This document shows, one piece after another, positions 22,291 to 29,886 of a DNA stretch of 42,464 bases. Source of the DNA: Candidatus Fermentithermobacillaceae bacterium (GTDB taxonomy: Bacteria > Bacillota > Sulfobacillia > Fermentithermobacillales > DUSS01). Under the pieces are notes generated by a model. That model searched no databases, had not been told where the DNA came from, and saw nothing but the letters and a program-made list of their open reading frames with translations. Numbering within the stretch: the stretch's first letter is position 1; every line of letters starts with the position of its first letter. The stretch spans positions 1 to 42,464 of the forward strand of contig DYEQ01000091.1 of NCBI GenBank assembly GCA_020725645.1. The letters are read 5' to 3'. Position numbers and translations under genes: made by a program.

Positions 22291-23616
22291 GTGGATGTGG
22301 AAAGCAGGAAGTCCCGAGGCATCGTTGCGTCTCTGAAAAGGGGCGGCGATGATGCTACCACCGAGGGCATGCAGGAACTAAGCCGGCTAGCAGAAACCGC
22401 CGATATCCAGGTAGTCGCTTTCGCAACCCAATCCAAATCAGCGCCCGACCCGTGGAGCTATTTCGGAGCAGGTAAAGTCGAGGAGCTCCGCAACTTGTGT
22501 GAAACCCTTAACGCTGAGGTGCTCCTGGTAAACGATGATCTTTCGCCCGGGCAAGAGCAGGCCCTCAAGGACCTCCTGGGGGTCGAAGTGTTGGATAGGA
22601 CAGCTCTTATTCTGAGGATTTTCGCATCCCACGCCCGTACCCGGGAGGCGAAACTTCAAGTTGAGCTCGCATCCCTCAGCCACCAGCTCACGAGGCTCAG
22701 GGGAAAAGGCGAACCCATGTCCCGCACTGGTGGTGGCATAGGGACGAGAGGACCGGGCGAACAGGAACTGGAAGTAAAAAGACGTCTTATCCGGGATAGA
22801 ATACGCCACATCTCCAGGGAAATAGAGGTGGTGAGCCGCAGGCGGGGCCTGTACCGGGAAAGGCGAAAGAAAGCGGGTATTCCAGCCGTAGCTCTTGCGG
22901 GCTACACCAACGCGGGCAAATCCACGCTCTTTAAGAAGCTCACGGGAAGGGACGTGCTGGTCGAAGACAAGCTTTTCTCCACCCTGGATCCAAGAGCGGC
23001 CCTGTGGGCGCCCGCACCCGGCCTCAAGGTCTTACTGGTCGATACAGTTGGTTTCTTGAGAGACCTGCCGCACCACCTTGTCGCGGCATTCCGGTCAACT
23101 TTGGATGAATCTCTCGATGCCGACCTCATCCTTCACGTAGTGGATATCTCTTCACCGTCCTGGGAGACGCAGTCGAAAACGGTGGTCGAGGTGCTCAATA
23201 GTCTTGGCAAAGGGGATACGCCGACTATAACCTGTTTCAACAAGATTGATAAGACTCCTGAAATCGATTTTGCCGCCATTGAAAAACGCTACGAACCTGC
23301 ACAGGCCATATCCGCGCTAACAGGAGAAGGGTTGGACCGTCTGGCCGAACTGGTAGCTTCGATGATCGGCGAGGGTAGGGAGGAGCTCTCTTTCGAAATC
23401 CCCTATTGCAAGGCGGAGCTCTTGAGCGAGATCTATAGGCGGGGGAGGGTTCTCGGCGAAGAGTATGATTCCGGGGGGATCAAGGTGAGCTGTCTCCTCC
23501 TTCCCGCGGACGCTCGCTCCATCCTTAAGAGACTTTACGAAGGCCAGTCCATCGATGAAAAGTTTCAAGAAGCCCAATCGCCTGTGGACACCGATGCGCT
23601 AAGAGCTACGAGGTGA
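22291..23616 (+). CDS. hflX: ribosome-associated GTPase HflX
   Basis: HflX binds stalled or hibernating 70S ribosomes and splits them during stress. The N-terminal HflX domain includes DPWSYFGAGKVEEL and DRTALILRIFASHARTREAKLQVELA, followed by the glycine-rich GGGIGTRGPGEQELEVKRR. GTPase motifs: G1 GYTNAGKST (204-212), G3 DTVGF (251-255), G4 NKID (317-320). The GTG start at 22291 has GGAAGGTGAT upstream at good spacing. Length (441 residues) is normal. The YnbB-type gene follows after six bases, the same order as ynbA-ynbB in Bacillus, so the two are very likely cotranscribed. Confidence 0.95.
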   Translation: MDVESRKSRGIVASLKRGGDDATTEGMQELSRLAETADIQVVAFATQSKSAPDPWSYFGAGKVEELRNLCETLNAEVLLVNDDLSPGQEQALKDLLGVEVLDRTALILRIFASHARTREAKLQVELASLSHQLTRLRGKGEPMSRTGGGIGTRGPGEQELEVKRRLIRDRIRHISREIEVVSRRRGLYRERRKKAGIPAVALAGYTNAGKSTLFKKLTGRDVLVEDKLFSTLDPRAALWAPAPGLKVLLVDTVGFLRDLPHHLVAAFRSTLDESLDADLILHVVDISSPSWETQSKTVVEVLNSLGKGDTPTITCFNKIDKTPEIDFAAIEKRYEPAQAISALTGEGLDRLAELVASMIGEGREELSFEIPYCKAELLSEIYRRGRVLGEEYDSGGIKVSCLLLPADARSILKRLYEGQSIDEKFQEAQSPVDTDALRATR

Positions 23617-23622
23617 ACCTAC

Positions 23623-25026
23623 GTGCCCGGGTCAGGGAAAAACCCCTCGTTCTCATTACCCCAGCGATTTTCCGCTTATCTTTCGGGAGAGGGAGTCTCC
23701 GAAGAGCTTTTGAAGCTCGCCTCGGACGTCCTGGACTCGGTCAAGGACATCTGGCGGGAAGTCGATGACGTGGTGTTGGCCAACTCGGCCAGGGTTATCC
23801 AAGCTTTCAGGGAGGAAAAGATATCCCAAGTTCACCTTAATCCGTCCACGGGTTATGCCCATTCGGATCCGGGAAGGGATGCGCTTGAGCGGGTCTACGC
23901 TCGGGTCTTCGGTGCCCAAGCTGCTTGTGTCAGCTCGCACTGGGTGTCGGGAACGCACGTTCTGGCCACAGCTTTGAGAGGGCTTCTTGCACCCGGCGAC
24001 GAACTTCTTTCGCTCACGGGCGACGTGTACCAAACGTTGAAGCCTGTTATAGGTATCGATGACGACGGGGAAAATCCAGCTTCACCGTCTAAGCAGCACC
24101 GCAGGCAGGGTCTCACCGGGAAGGGTCTCACCCTGAGAGATATTGGAGTGGGTTTTCGCCAGGTGGATCTGGTAACTGAATGGACACCCGAGGGTGAGGG
24201 GCGACGATCCCCGGACACTCTGCAGAAGGCCATTTCGAGTCTCTTGAAACCCAACACAAAAGTCGTCTTCATTCAGCGTTCCCGGGGATACTCGTTGCGG
24301 CGACCCTGCTCTGTTCGGGAAATTGGAGAGATGGCGCAAGCGGTTCACCAGGCGAATCCAGAAGTCGTAGTCCTGGTTGACAACTGCTACGGCGAGTTCA
24401 CCGAGGTCGCTGAGCCGTCGATGGTCGGCGCGGATGTGGTAGTGGGTTCTCTAATTAAAAACCCCGGGGGAGGCCTTAGCCCCATCGGAGGTTATGCCGC
24501 AGGTAGAGAAGACCTTATTCATGCTATCAAAGAAGCTCTCTACGCTCCAGGGATAGGAACTGGGGTGGGGGCAAACCCTCTGGGGTACCGGCCCTTCTTT
24601 CAAGGGTTGTTCCTCGCGCCTCACGTCGTCGCGGAAGCTTTAAAGGGTTCGATTTTTGCTTCTTCCCTTTTTGAGGGATTGCGCTACCGGGTAAGCCCTA
24701 CGCCGGAAGAAAAGCGGTCGGACATAGTTCAATGCATCGTGCTTGGGACGCCGGACAAGGTAAAGACTTTCGCTAAAGCGATCCAGTCTTATTCGCCGGT
24801 GGATTCCCACGCGACGCCGGAACCCTGGGACATGCCGGGTTACGGTTCCGATGTGATCATGGCGGCGGGTACCTTTGTAGATGGGTCATCCATAGAGCTT
24901 TCGTGCGACGCGCCTTTTGAGCCCCCTTATGCGGTATATCTGCAGGGCGGACTATTCAAGGAACACGTCATTACAGCTACCTTGATAGCGGCAGCTATGG
25001 TTGGACCGGCCTCCAAAACGACTTGA
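23623..25026 (+). CDS. YnbB/aluminum-resistance family PLP protein (methionine gamma-lyase-like)
   Basis: A fold-type I PLP protein of the family annotated as aluminum resistance protein or methionine gamma-lyase family. The true reaction is not established. Visible: HLNPSTGYAHSDPGRDALERVYARVFGAQAA, VSGTHVLATALRGLLAPGDELLSLTGDVYQTL, DNCYGEFTE (the PLP-nitrogen Asp region) and VVGSLIKNPGGGLSPIGGY with the PLP lysine near 279. The GTG start at 23623 has AGGTGA six bases upstream. An insertion-like stretch at about 149-175 (NPASPSKQHRRQGLTGKGLTLRD) contains a short duplicated GGTCTCACC at the DNA level. Gene order hflX-ynbB is conserved in Bacillota. It ends 12 bases from the convergent lexA stop. 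Confidence 0.88.
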   Translation: MPGSGKNPSFSLPQRFSAYLSGEGVSEELLKLASDVLDSVKDIWREVDDVVLANSARVIQAFREEKISQVHLNPSTGYAHSDPGRDALERVYARVFGAQAACVSSHWVSGTHVLATALRGLLAPGDELLSLTGDVYQTLKPVIGIDDDGENPASPSKQHRRQGLTGKGLTLRDIGVGFRQVDLVTEWTPEGEGRRSPDTLQKAISSLLKPNTKVVFIQRSRGYSLRRPCSVREIGEMAQAVHQANPEVVVLVDNCYGEFTEVAEPSMVGADVVVGSLIKNPGGGLSPIGGYAAGREDLIHAIKEALYAPGIGTGVGANPLGYRPFFQGLFLAPHVVAEALKGSIFASSLFEGLRYRVSPTPEEKRSDIVQCIVLGTPDKVKTFAKAIQSYSPVDSHATPEPWDMPGYGSDVIMAAGTFVDGSSIELSCDAPFEPPYAVYLQGGLFKEHVITATLIAAAMVGPASKTT

Positions 25027-25038
25027 AAGCTAGGTCAT

Positions 25039-25647
25039 TCAGGACGCAATGGAACGGTAAAGGCCTATGACCTTGCCCAGGATTTTCACGTCCTTCGCGA
25101 TGATGGGCTCGAAATTGGGATTACGGGGTTCGAGTTTTATGCCCTCCCGGTCACGGTAAAATACCTTCACCGTCGCTTCGTCTTCCAGCAGGGCGACCAC
25201 GATGTCCCCATCGTCGGCGGTGTCCTGCTGCCGGACCAGCACGTAGTCGCCGTCCTGGATTCCCGCTTCCACCATGCTGTCACCTTCGACTTTAAGAAGG
25301 AATGCCCGCTCGGACCTCACGAAGCTCCTGGGAAGCGGCACGATGTCCTCGACATTCTCGACGGCGAGGATGGGTAATCCGGCGCGTACCCGGCCGACCA
25401 CCGGAACCATGACGGTATCGGAACCGTCGTCGGCATTCTCCACAACTTCGAGAGCTCGCGACCTGAAGGGCGTCCTCTTAATATAGCCTTTGCGTTCCAG
25501 TGTCCTGAGGTACGTGTGAGCTGTAGCTGTGGACTTTAATCCGAGAAGACCGCATAGCTCTCTCACCGAAGGGGGATACCCTCTTTGCTGTATGCTCCTT
25601 CTGATGACTTTCAAGGCCCTTTCCTGCTGCTTTGTCAGCTTCTCCAT
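25039..25647 (-). CDS. lexA: SOS repressor LexA
   Basis: Represses DNA-damage genes until RecA-stimulated self-cleavage. The N-terminal winged HTH includes GYPPSVRELCGLLGLKSTATAHTYLRTLERKGYI. The cleavage site is VRAGLP (Ala89-Gly90), the catalytic Ser is in EGDSMVEAG (Ser124), and the catalytic Lys is in EATVKVFYR (Lys161); all are intact. The ATG at 25647 is preceded by AAGGAGG eight bases upstream. Length (202 residues) is standard. A near-consensus SOS box lies about 90 bases upstream, so autoregulation is very likely. Confidence 0.97.
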   Translation of the reverse strand: MEKLTKQQERALKVIRRSIQQRGYPPSVRELCGLLGLKSTATAHTYLRTLERKGYIKRTPFRSRALEVVENADDGSDTVMVPVVGRVRAGLPILAVENVEDIVPLPRSFVRSERAFLLKVEGDSMVEAGIQDGDYVLVRQQDTADDGDIVVALLEDEATVKVFYRDREGIKLEPRNPNFEPIIAKDVKILGKVIGLYRSIAS

Positions 25648-26134
25648 CTAAAAGCCTCCTTCCGGCGCCTTTTGCAAAAATCCGCCTTTACGATATGTTA
25701 CCAGACGACCACCTGAGAATGCAAACAGAAGTTTTAGAAACACCAGTTCGACCTCATCCCTATAGACTCTGCCCCGGCGAGGGAGCCCAGGGGTACGACA
25801 GCGGCCGAAGGAGCTCTGCGAGCGGCCCTGTTCGTTGTTGAAAGGCGCGAAAAGATATCAAAAGGAACGCTGCGGCGCAGCCCAACAGCAGTAGCCCAAC
25901 AGCACGAGAGCGGGCCTCCAAAGTCTGAAGAAGTTCTTTGCAAGGCGTTACCATAAGCCGTGGGAAGATAGCGAGTCCCGACCCCCGGTTCCCCGAGAAG
26001 AATGAATTCTCGTAATCACCCTGGATCATGCTACTTTCGAGAATCACTCGCCGCCCGGGTCCGCCGGTGGGCAACCTCATACCGGTAAGACAGCGCTGAG
26101 AACTTAACCGAGATTAATTAGGGAGGGATCTTGA
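25648..26134. other. lexA upstream region (487 bp), no well-supported gene
   Basis: Besides the SOS box and the possible lexA promoter, this stretch holds a minus-strand frame (25760-26080) whose C-terminal 64 codons encode one hydrophobic segment (AVGLLLLGCAAAFLLISFRAF). None of its possible starts has a ribosome site. A 14-bp near-tandem repeat (AGCCCAACAGCA twice, about 25878-25904) lies inside that hydrophobic coding stretch. No yneA-like SOS cell-division inhibitor gene adjoins the box on the plus strand. Confidence 0.4.
25737..25750. promoter_or_regulatory. LexA operator (SOS box)
   Basis: GAAACACCAGTTCG (its reverse complement is CGAACTGGTGTTTC) matches the Gram-positive SOS box CGAAC-RNRY-GTTYC at all but one position. 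It lies 90 bases upstream of the lexA start. A possible minus-strand promoter sits between box and gene: TTGCAT (complement of 25719-25724) and TAACAT (complement of 25695-25700) with an 18-base spacer. Confidence 0.72.
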
Positions 26135-26407
26135 ATGGAGAAGAACAAGAAAGGGATTCCGCCGCGTTCCCACCCAGAAACCCCTTACATGCAGGAATAC
26201 CCTGACCCCTGGTTCGATTTCCTGGAGAACGGCGAAGTACCGTACCCACCTCCGACAGCGCAAGAGGAAAAGACCCGGCAGTATCCAGGGGACGACCTGT
26301 ACTGGCGGGAGCCCGAAGACTTTTGGGCGGATGACATGTGGCCCTGGCCCGAAGAACGCGAAGGAAAGGAGACAGGTCGGACTCCCCCTGAGGAGACTAC
26401 CGCCTGA
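26135..26407 (+). CDS. small acidic Pro/Trp-rich hypothetical protein (90 aa)
   Basis: I do not recognise it. The protein is unusually rich in Pro, Glu, Asp and Trp/Tyr (for example YPDPWFDF, DDLYWREPEDFWADDMWPWPEE), with no hydrophobic core, membrane segment or cysteines, so it is probably extended or disordered. GGGAGGG lies seven bases before the ATG, a good ribosome site. A short aromatic, acidic composition is seen in some spore coat and surface proteins, and the next gene encodes a LysM protein; a role in the spore or cell surface is only a guess. Confidence 0.6.
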   Translation: MEKNKKGIPPRSHPETPYMQEYPDPWFDFLENGEVPYPPPTAQEEKTRQYPGDDLYWREPEDFWADDMWPWPEEREGKETGRTPPEETTA

Positions 26408-26502
26408 ACAGGGTACCGCCGGAATAGCACGATGCATCTACGTTCAGCTCAGGCACTGGGAAACCCGGTCTGCGATAACGCGTCCACAACGAGTCCATGT
26501 TC

Positions 26503-26530
26503 ACACCCGTTCGGCCGGAATCATACACTA
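26503..26530 (+). promoter_or_regulatory. candidate promoter for the LysM gene, sigma-K-like
   Basis: CATACACTA (26522-26530) matches the sigma-K -10 consensus CATAnnnTA completely, with AC 17 bases upstream (26503-26504), as that sigma factor requires. TTCACA (26500-26505) followed by CATACA could alternatively be read as a poor sigma-A promoter. It lies about 46 bases before the GTG start of the LysM protein. Confidence 0.35.
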
Positions 26531-26576
26531 GACAGAATATACCCACGAAATCCAGCGTAAACGGGAGGTTGAGCAT

Positions 26577-27371
26577 GTGGCTACCGTTGAAGAGAGGGTA
26601 CTCCTGGCCCAGGGTCTCTGGAGCTCAGAAAGACAGCTCGTTCGAGTTTACGAACGGCTCTTGGAACTGGCGGCGGGAACAGACTGTCTCGAAGAAGTTA
26701 CCGAGCTCCTGGAGCTTCAAAGGCAGCAAATCGATGATATTAAAGCACTCATAGCAGCCCTTCAAATGGATACCTCTACAACCTACGAGGCGGTGACCTT
26801 TCCAGGAACTTTTGATGCTATTTTGGAGTTTCTCCGTACCACCGAGACGGACATTCTGGAAAACTACTACCTCAGGCTCGACCCGCAGGTAGTTGAACCG
26901 GTCCCAAGGCAGATCATGAACCGGGTTACGGCGAAGCAGGTCAGACAGATACGGCTCCTCAGGCGCTGCATCGAGCGGAGGCTGCGAAGGCCGGCACCGC
27001 CCCCTGGGGTTCCAGCTCCGCCTGCGGCTAGGATCGAATACGTGGTGCAACCGGGAGACACTCTCTTTCTGATCGCTCGGCGTCACGGCCTGACGGTGGA
27101 AGAGATACTCCGGGCCAACCCCCAGATCACAAATCCGGAGCTCATCATACCGGGCGAGGTGATCTTCATACCGGCGAGAGTAGCACCGGCACCACCACCG
27201 GGAATGTTCAGGAGATATGTAGTCCAGCCGGGGGACACCATGTTCCTTATAGCTCAGAGGTTCGGCATAAGCCTTCAAGAACTGATCGGGGCCAACCCAT
27301 GCATCGATCCCAACCTGATCGTGCCCGGCCAAGTCATAAACATTCCGTCGCCTACGGGCGCCGTGGGGTAG
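26577..27371 (+). CDS. protein with two C-terminal LysM domains
   Basis: The N-terminal 140 residues are charged and helical (EERVLLAQGLWSSERQLVRVYERLLELAAG and LLRRCIERRLRRP), with no signal peptide or membrane segment. A Pro-rich linker follows. Two LysM domains come next: YVVQPGDTLFLIARRHGLTVEEILRANPQITNPELIIPGEVIFIP (about 154-199) and YVVQPGDTMFLIAQRFGISLQELIGANPCIDPNLIVPGQVINIP (about 212-257). LysM binds N-acetylglucosamine in peptidoglycan or spore cortex. Without a secretion signal, a spore-associated location similar to SafA made in the mother cell is plausible, and a sigma-K-like promoter lies upstream; this is inference. The GTG start has GGGAGG nine bases upstream. Position near lexA recalls yneA, another LysM gene, but the architecture differs. 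Confidence 0.85.
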   Translation: MATVEERVLLAQGLWSSERQLVRVYERLLELAAGTDCLEEVTELLELQRQQIDDIKALIAALQMDTSTTYEAVTFPGTFDAILEFLRTTETDILENYYLRLDPQVVEPVPRQIMNRVTAKQVRQIRLLRRCIERRLRRPAPPPGVPAPPAARIEYVVQPGDTLFLIARRHGLTVEEILRANPQITNPELIIPGEVIFIPARVAPAPPPGMFRRYVVQPGDTMFLIAQRFGISLQELIGANPCIDPNLIVPGQVINIPSPTGAVG

Positions 27372-27441
27372 AAACTAGGAAATCGAGGAAACCGGCGCAT
27401 ACAACCGCCAAACTAGCGAAACGGCCAAACTGAGCAGGCAG

Positions 27442-27470
27442 AAGGCGCGGAAAGGAGTCCGCGGCCTTTT
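27442..27470 (+). terminator. terminator after the LysM gene
   Basis: AAGGCGCGGA-AAGGAG-TCCGCGGCCTT: a stem of about 10 bp with one bulged G, running into TTTTGCTTGCG. It lies 70 bases after the LysM stop. Confidence 0.7.
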
Positions 27471-27626
27471 GCTTGCGTTAACCGCAGCGCAGCCTCTGCC
27501 GGGCTGTGATGTCTCGCATTTTAGAGAGGGCGGTAGACCCCACGTGTCGCTATATGTTACGTCCTATAATGGACATTATGTTAACCACGGTATACCATCA
27601 GGATATGCTACTCTGTAGGGCGGGTT
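27471..27626. other. intergenic region with an orphan TATAAT and 14-bp palindrome
   Basis: This gap between the LysM terminator and the pyrE stop holds no gene. ATAATG-GA-CATTAT (27566-27579) is a perfect inverted repeat inside a locally A+T-rich patch that also contains TATAAT (27565-27570) and a repeated TATGTTA (about 27552 and 27577). It could be a promoter for an RNA antisense to pyrE or a protein-binding site. Confidence 0.3.
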
Positions 27627-28283
27627 TTACTTTCCGCCGCGAGATTGCGACCACGCGTGAGGGTCTCTCAAAAAGTCTCTTATGATTTTGCACTGGTCCG
27701 GCGGAAAACGACCCGTCCTTTCGGCGACGTCCACTATGGCCGGCCAGTCGGTGATCCAGTGGACTTTCACATCCATAGATCCTAAAGTCCGGTCGTATTC
27801 TTCGCTTAAACCGTAAGAAACCAGCGTAAACACGTGATTTACCCTGAATCCCGCGTATCTCAAACCGTTCACGAAGTTGACTTTGCTGCCGCCGTCGAAG
27901 ATGAGGTCTTCCACCAGGATCGCGGTGGCCCCCTCCTCCACCCTACCCTCGACCTGGGCATTTTTTCCAAACCCCTTAGCTTGCTTTCTTACGTAAAGCA
28001 TCGGTAGGCCCATCTCCCACGAGAGAAAGGCGGCAAAAGGAATTCCAGCGGTCTCTCCTCCCGCGATGTATTGAGGCCGTACCGGCATGTGATCTTCCAC
28101 AAGGTGCCGAAGCATTGCCACGGCTTCTTCCCTCTCTTTTACGAAGGAGATGAGCCTGCGGCAGTCGATGTATACCGGGCTCTTGGTCCCCGAGGTAAGC
28201 GTGTACGGATTGGACGGCCTGGAAGCAACCGCATCGATGTTTAAGAGGATTTCAGCCATTCTTTCTTTATGTCCAATACCCAC
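27627..28283 (-). CDS. pyrE: orotate phosphoribosyltransferase
   Basis: Makes orotidine-5'-phosphate from orotate and PRPP in pyrimidine synthesis. The PRPP loop is TAILVEDLIFDGGSKV (about 120-135), with the acidic pair VEDL, and YTLTSGTKSPVYIDCRRL near the N-terminus is typical. Phosphate-binding AGGETAGIP lies at about 74-82. Length 218 residues. The GTG start at 28283 has AAGGGG nine bases upstream and overlaps the end of rluD by 43 bases; an ATG at 28259 is an alternative that still overlaps. The rest of the pyrimidine operon is absent, so pyrE is detached here and probably cotranscribed with lspA-rluD. Confidence 0.93.
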   Translation of the reverse strand: MGIGHKERMAEILLNIDAVASRPSNPYTLTSGTKSPVYIDCRRLISFVKEREEAVAMLRHLVEDHMPVRPQYIAGGETAGIPFAAFLSWEMGLPMLYVRKQAKGFGKNAQVEGRVEEGATAILVEDLIFDGGSKVNFVNGLRYAGFRVNHVFTLVSYGLSEEYDRTLGSMDVKVHWITDWPAIVDVAERTGRFPPDQCKIIRDFLRDPHAWSQSRGGK

Positions 28284-29332
28284 GAAGGAAGCCCCTTTCT
28301 TATGGTGTCTTTTGTCATTACGCCCGGGCCGACCGTCGATCCGCCGATGTCCGGCATCTCGGCCGGCACGCGAATTCCTGGCGTGCGCCTCTCTTTTTGG
28401 CTAACCTCGTAGATCTCTTCGCTCAAAACGGAAAGGGCGTTCACGAAGTCGGGCGGTGGAGGCGCTCGAAAGATCATCGTGCTTCCATCCACCGGATGTA
28501 CAAGCTGGAGCTGCCACGCGTGAAGAGCTTGTCCCTCAAGACCCAGCTCACCCGCTCTGCGACCGTAAACAGGGTCGCCTGCAACCGGGTGTCCGATGTA
28601 GCTCATATGTACCCGGATCTGATGAGTCCTGCCTGTCTCAAGATGTGCCTGGACCAGGGTGTACCTCTTAAAACGGTACAAAACCTCAAACCTCGTGACC
28701 GCCATCCGGCCTCCTTTCACCACCGCCATCCGCTTTCGATGGACCGGGTGCCTTCCGATCGGCGCTTCGATGGTCCCGGCATCGTCCCGGACCACCCCCG
28801 ATACTATCGCCAGGTAATCACGCTTGGCAATCCTGTTTCTTATCTGGCTTTGAAGGGCGGAAAAAGCTCTTTCGCTTTTTGCTACCACGATCAGGCCTGT
28901 GGTGTCCTTATCGAGGCGATGTACGATCCCGGGCCGTCCCAGGTCCCCCACCTTTTCGATTCCGCGGCAATGGTAAAGCAGAGCGTTGGCCATGGTCTCG
29001 TGCCAGTGTCCTTTGGCGGGGTGAACCACCATACCTCTGGGCTTGTTCACCACGAGCATATCCGCATCCTCGTATACTACATCTATTTCCAAGGGCTCGG
29101 GAACAAGGTCCGTGGGCTCCGGAGGCGGCACGGTGACATCCAGGACATCGCCGGTCTTGACCTTGTACGATGGTTTCGCTCTCGCGCCGGACACGAGCAC
29201 GTTGCCGTCGTCGATGAGACGGCGGGCTTTTGACCTCGACATATCAGGGAGGTGACCTGCCAGGTACACGTCGAGCCTTTGGCCGGACGCGTCAGAACCG
29301 ACCGTTATTGACCAGTACCTCAAGTCGCTCAC
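28241..29332 (-). CDS. rluD: 23S rRNA pseudouridine synthase, RluD family, with C-terminal extension
   Basis: An N-terminal S4 RNA-binding domain (GQRLDVYLAGHL...SRSKARRLIDDGNVLVSG) is followed by the catalytic domain with GRPGIVHRLDKDTTGLIVVAK (catalytic Asp141) and ETGRTHQIRVHMSYIGHPVAGDPVYG. It isomerises uridines in 23S rRNA. GTG at 29332 is chosen because it overlaps the lspA stop as GTGA, a coupling signal; an upstream start would run deep into lspA. The conserved fold ends near residue 305. Some 55 further residues (ERRTPGIRVPAEMPDIGGSTVGPG and so on) have no family counterpart that I recognise and overlap pyrE. Confidence 0.92.
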   Translation of the reverse strand: MSDLRYWSITVGSDASGQRLDVYLAGHLPDMSRSKARRLIDDGNVLVSGARAKPSYKVKTGDVLDVTVPPPEPTDLVPEPLEIDVVYEDADMLVVNKPRGMVVHPAKGHWHETMANALLYHCRGIEKVGDLGRPGIVHRLDKDTTGLIVVAKSERAFSALQSQIRNRIAKRDYLAIVSGVVRDDAGTIEAPIGRHPVHRKRMAVVKGGRMAVTRFEVLYRFKRYTLVQAHLETGRTHQIRVHMSYIGHPVAGDPVYGRRAGELGLEGQALHAWQLQLVHPVDGSTMIFRAPPPPDFVNALSVLSEEIYEVSQKERRTPGIRVPAEMPDIGGSTVGPGVMTKDTIRKGLPSWVLDIKKEWLKSS

Positions 29333-29778
29333 GCTTTCCAAGCCCGCTTTTCGTGACGGAGGACGAGTAGAGCTAGGAGCACCGCGCCCGTCACAACACA
29401 TGTATCTGCCAGATTAAATACCGGCCATACCTTGAAATCGATAAAGTCCGTCACCGTAGCGAATCTTAACCTGTCTATGAGATTTCCCATGGCGCCTCCT
29501 GAAAGAAGTCCAAGGGATATTTCAGAAAGGGGTCCTAGAGGCTCCAGATATCTCCGCCCGAAAATACCAAAGGCGATTGACACGACGCTGGTTACCACGA
29601 ACACCCATATAGCCCCGGGAAAGAGCCCGAAGGCGCCCCCGGGATTCTCCCAGTAGGTTATGGCCAGGTACGGGCCAAGGATAGGGATGGACTCGCCCAG
29701 GGAGAGGGTTCGCCTGACCACTGTCTTCGAGATCTGGTCCGCAGCGAAAGACAAGCCTAAAACCAGCCAGTAGCGCAT
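29329..29778 (-). CDS. lspA: lipoprotein signal peptidase LspA
   Basis: An integral membrane aspartyl protease that cleaves prolipoprotein signal peptides after diacylglyceryl transfer. Four membrane segments are visible. Conserved motifs: DQISK near the N-terminus, WENPGGAFGLF, GGAMGNLIDRL (94-104), then VTDFIDF with catalytic Asp111 and FNLADT with catalytic Asp125. Length 149 residues is standard. The stop overlaps the rluD start by four bases; lspA-rluD coupling is common in Bacillota. It follows the DksA-like gene by about 108 bases. Confidence 0.96.
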   Translation of the reverse strand: MRYWLVLGLSFAADQISKTVVRRTLSLGESIPILGPYLAITYWENPGGAFGLFPGAIWVFVVTSVVSIAFGIFGRRYLEPLGPLSEISLGLLSGGAMGNLIDRLRFATVTDFIDFKVWPVFNLADTCVVTGAVLLALLVLRHEKRAWKA

Positions 29779-29886
29779 GCTCCTACTTCACGTCCTTTTC
29801 CGTCTTAACATAGCAAAGTGGTGTCGGCGAGGCAAGGAGCGAAGCCGGGAACCGCCCGGGATCCAGCTCTACCCTGTCGCTGCCTT

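Noticed and set aside
25760-26080. minus-strand frame with one hydrophobic segment upstream of lexA
   Set aside because: None of its possible start codons has a Shine-Dalgarno site and a near-tandem DNA repeat creates part of the hydrophobic stretch; kept only as a note on the gap.
28397-29233. 278-codon plus-strand open frame
   Set aside because: Antisense to rluD, which has an intact catalytic motif; no domain or ribosome site supports the shadow.
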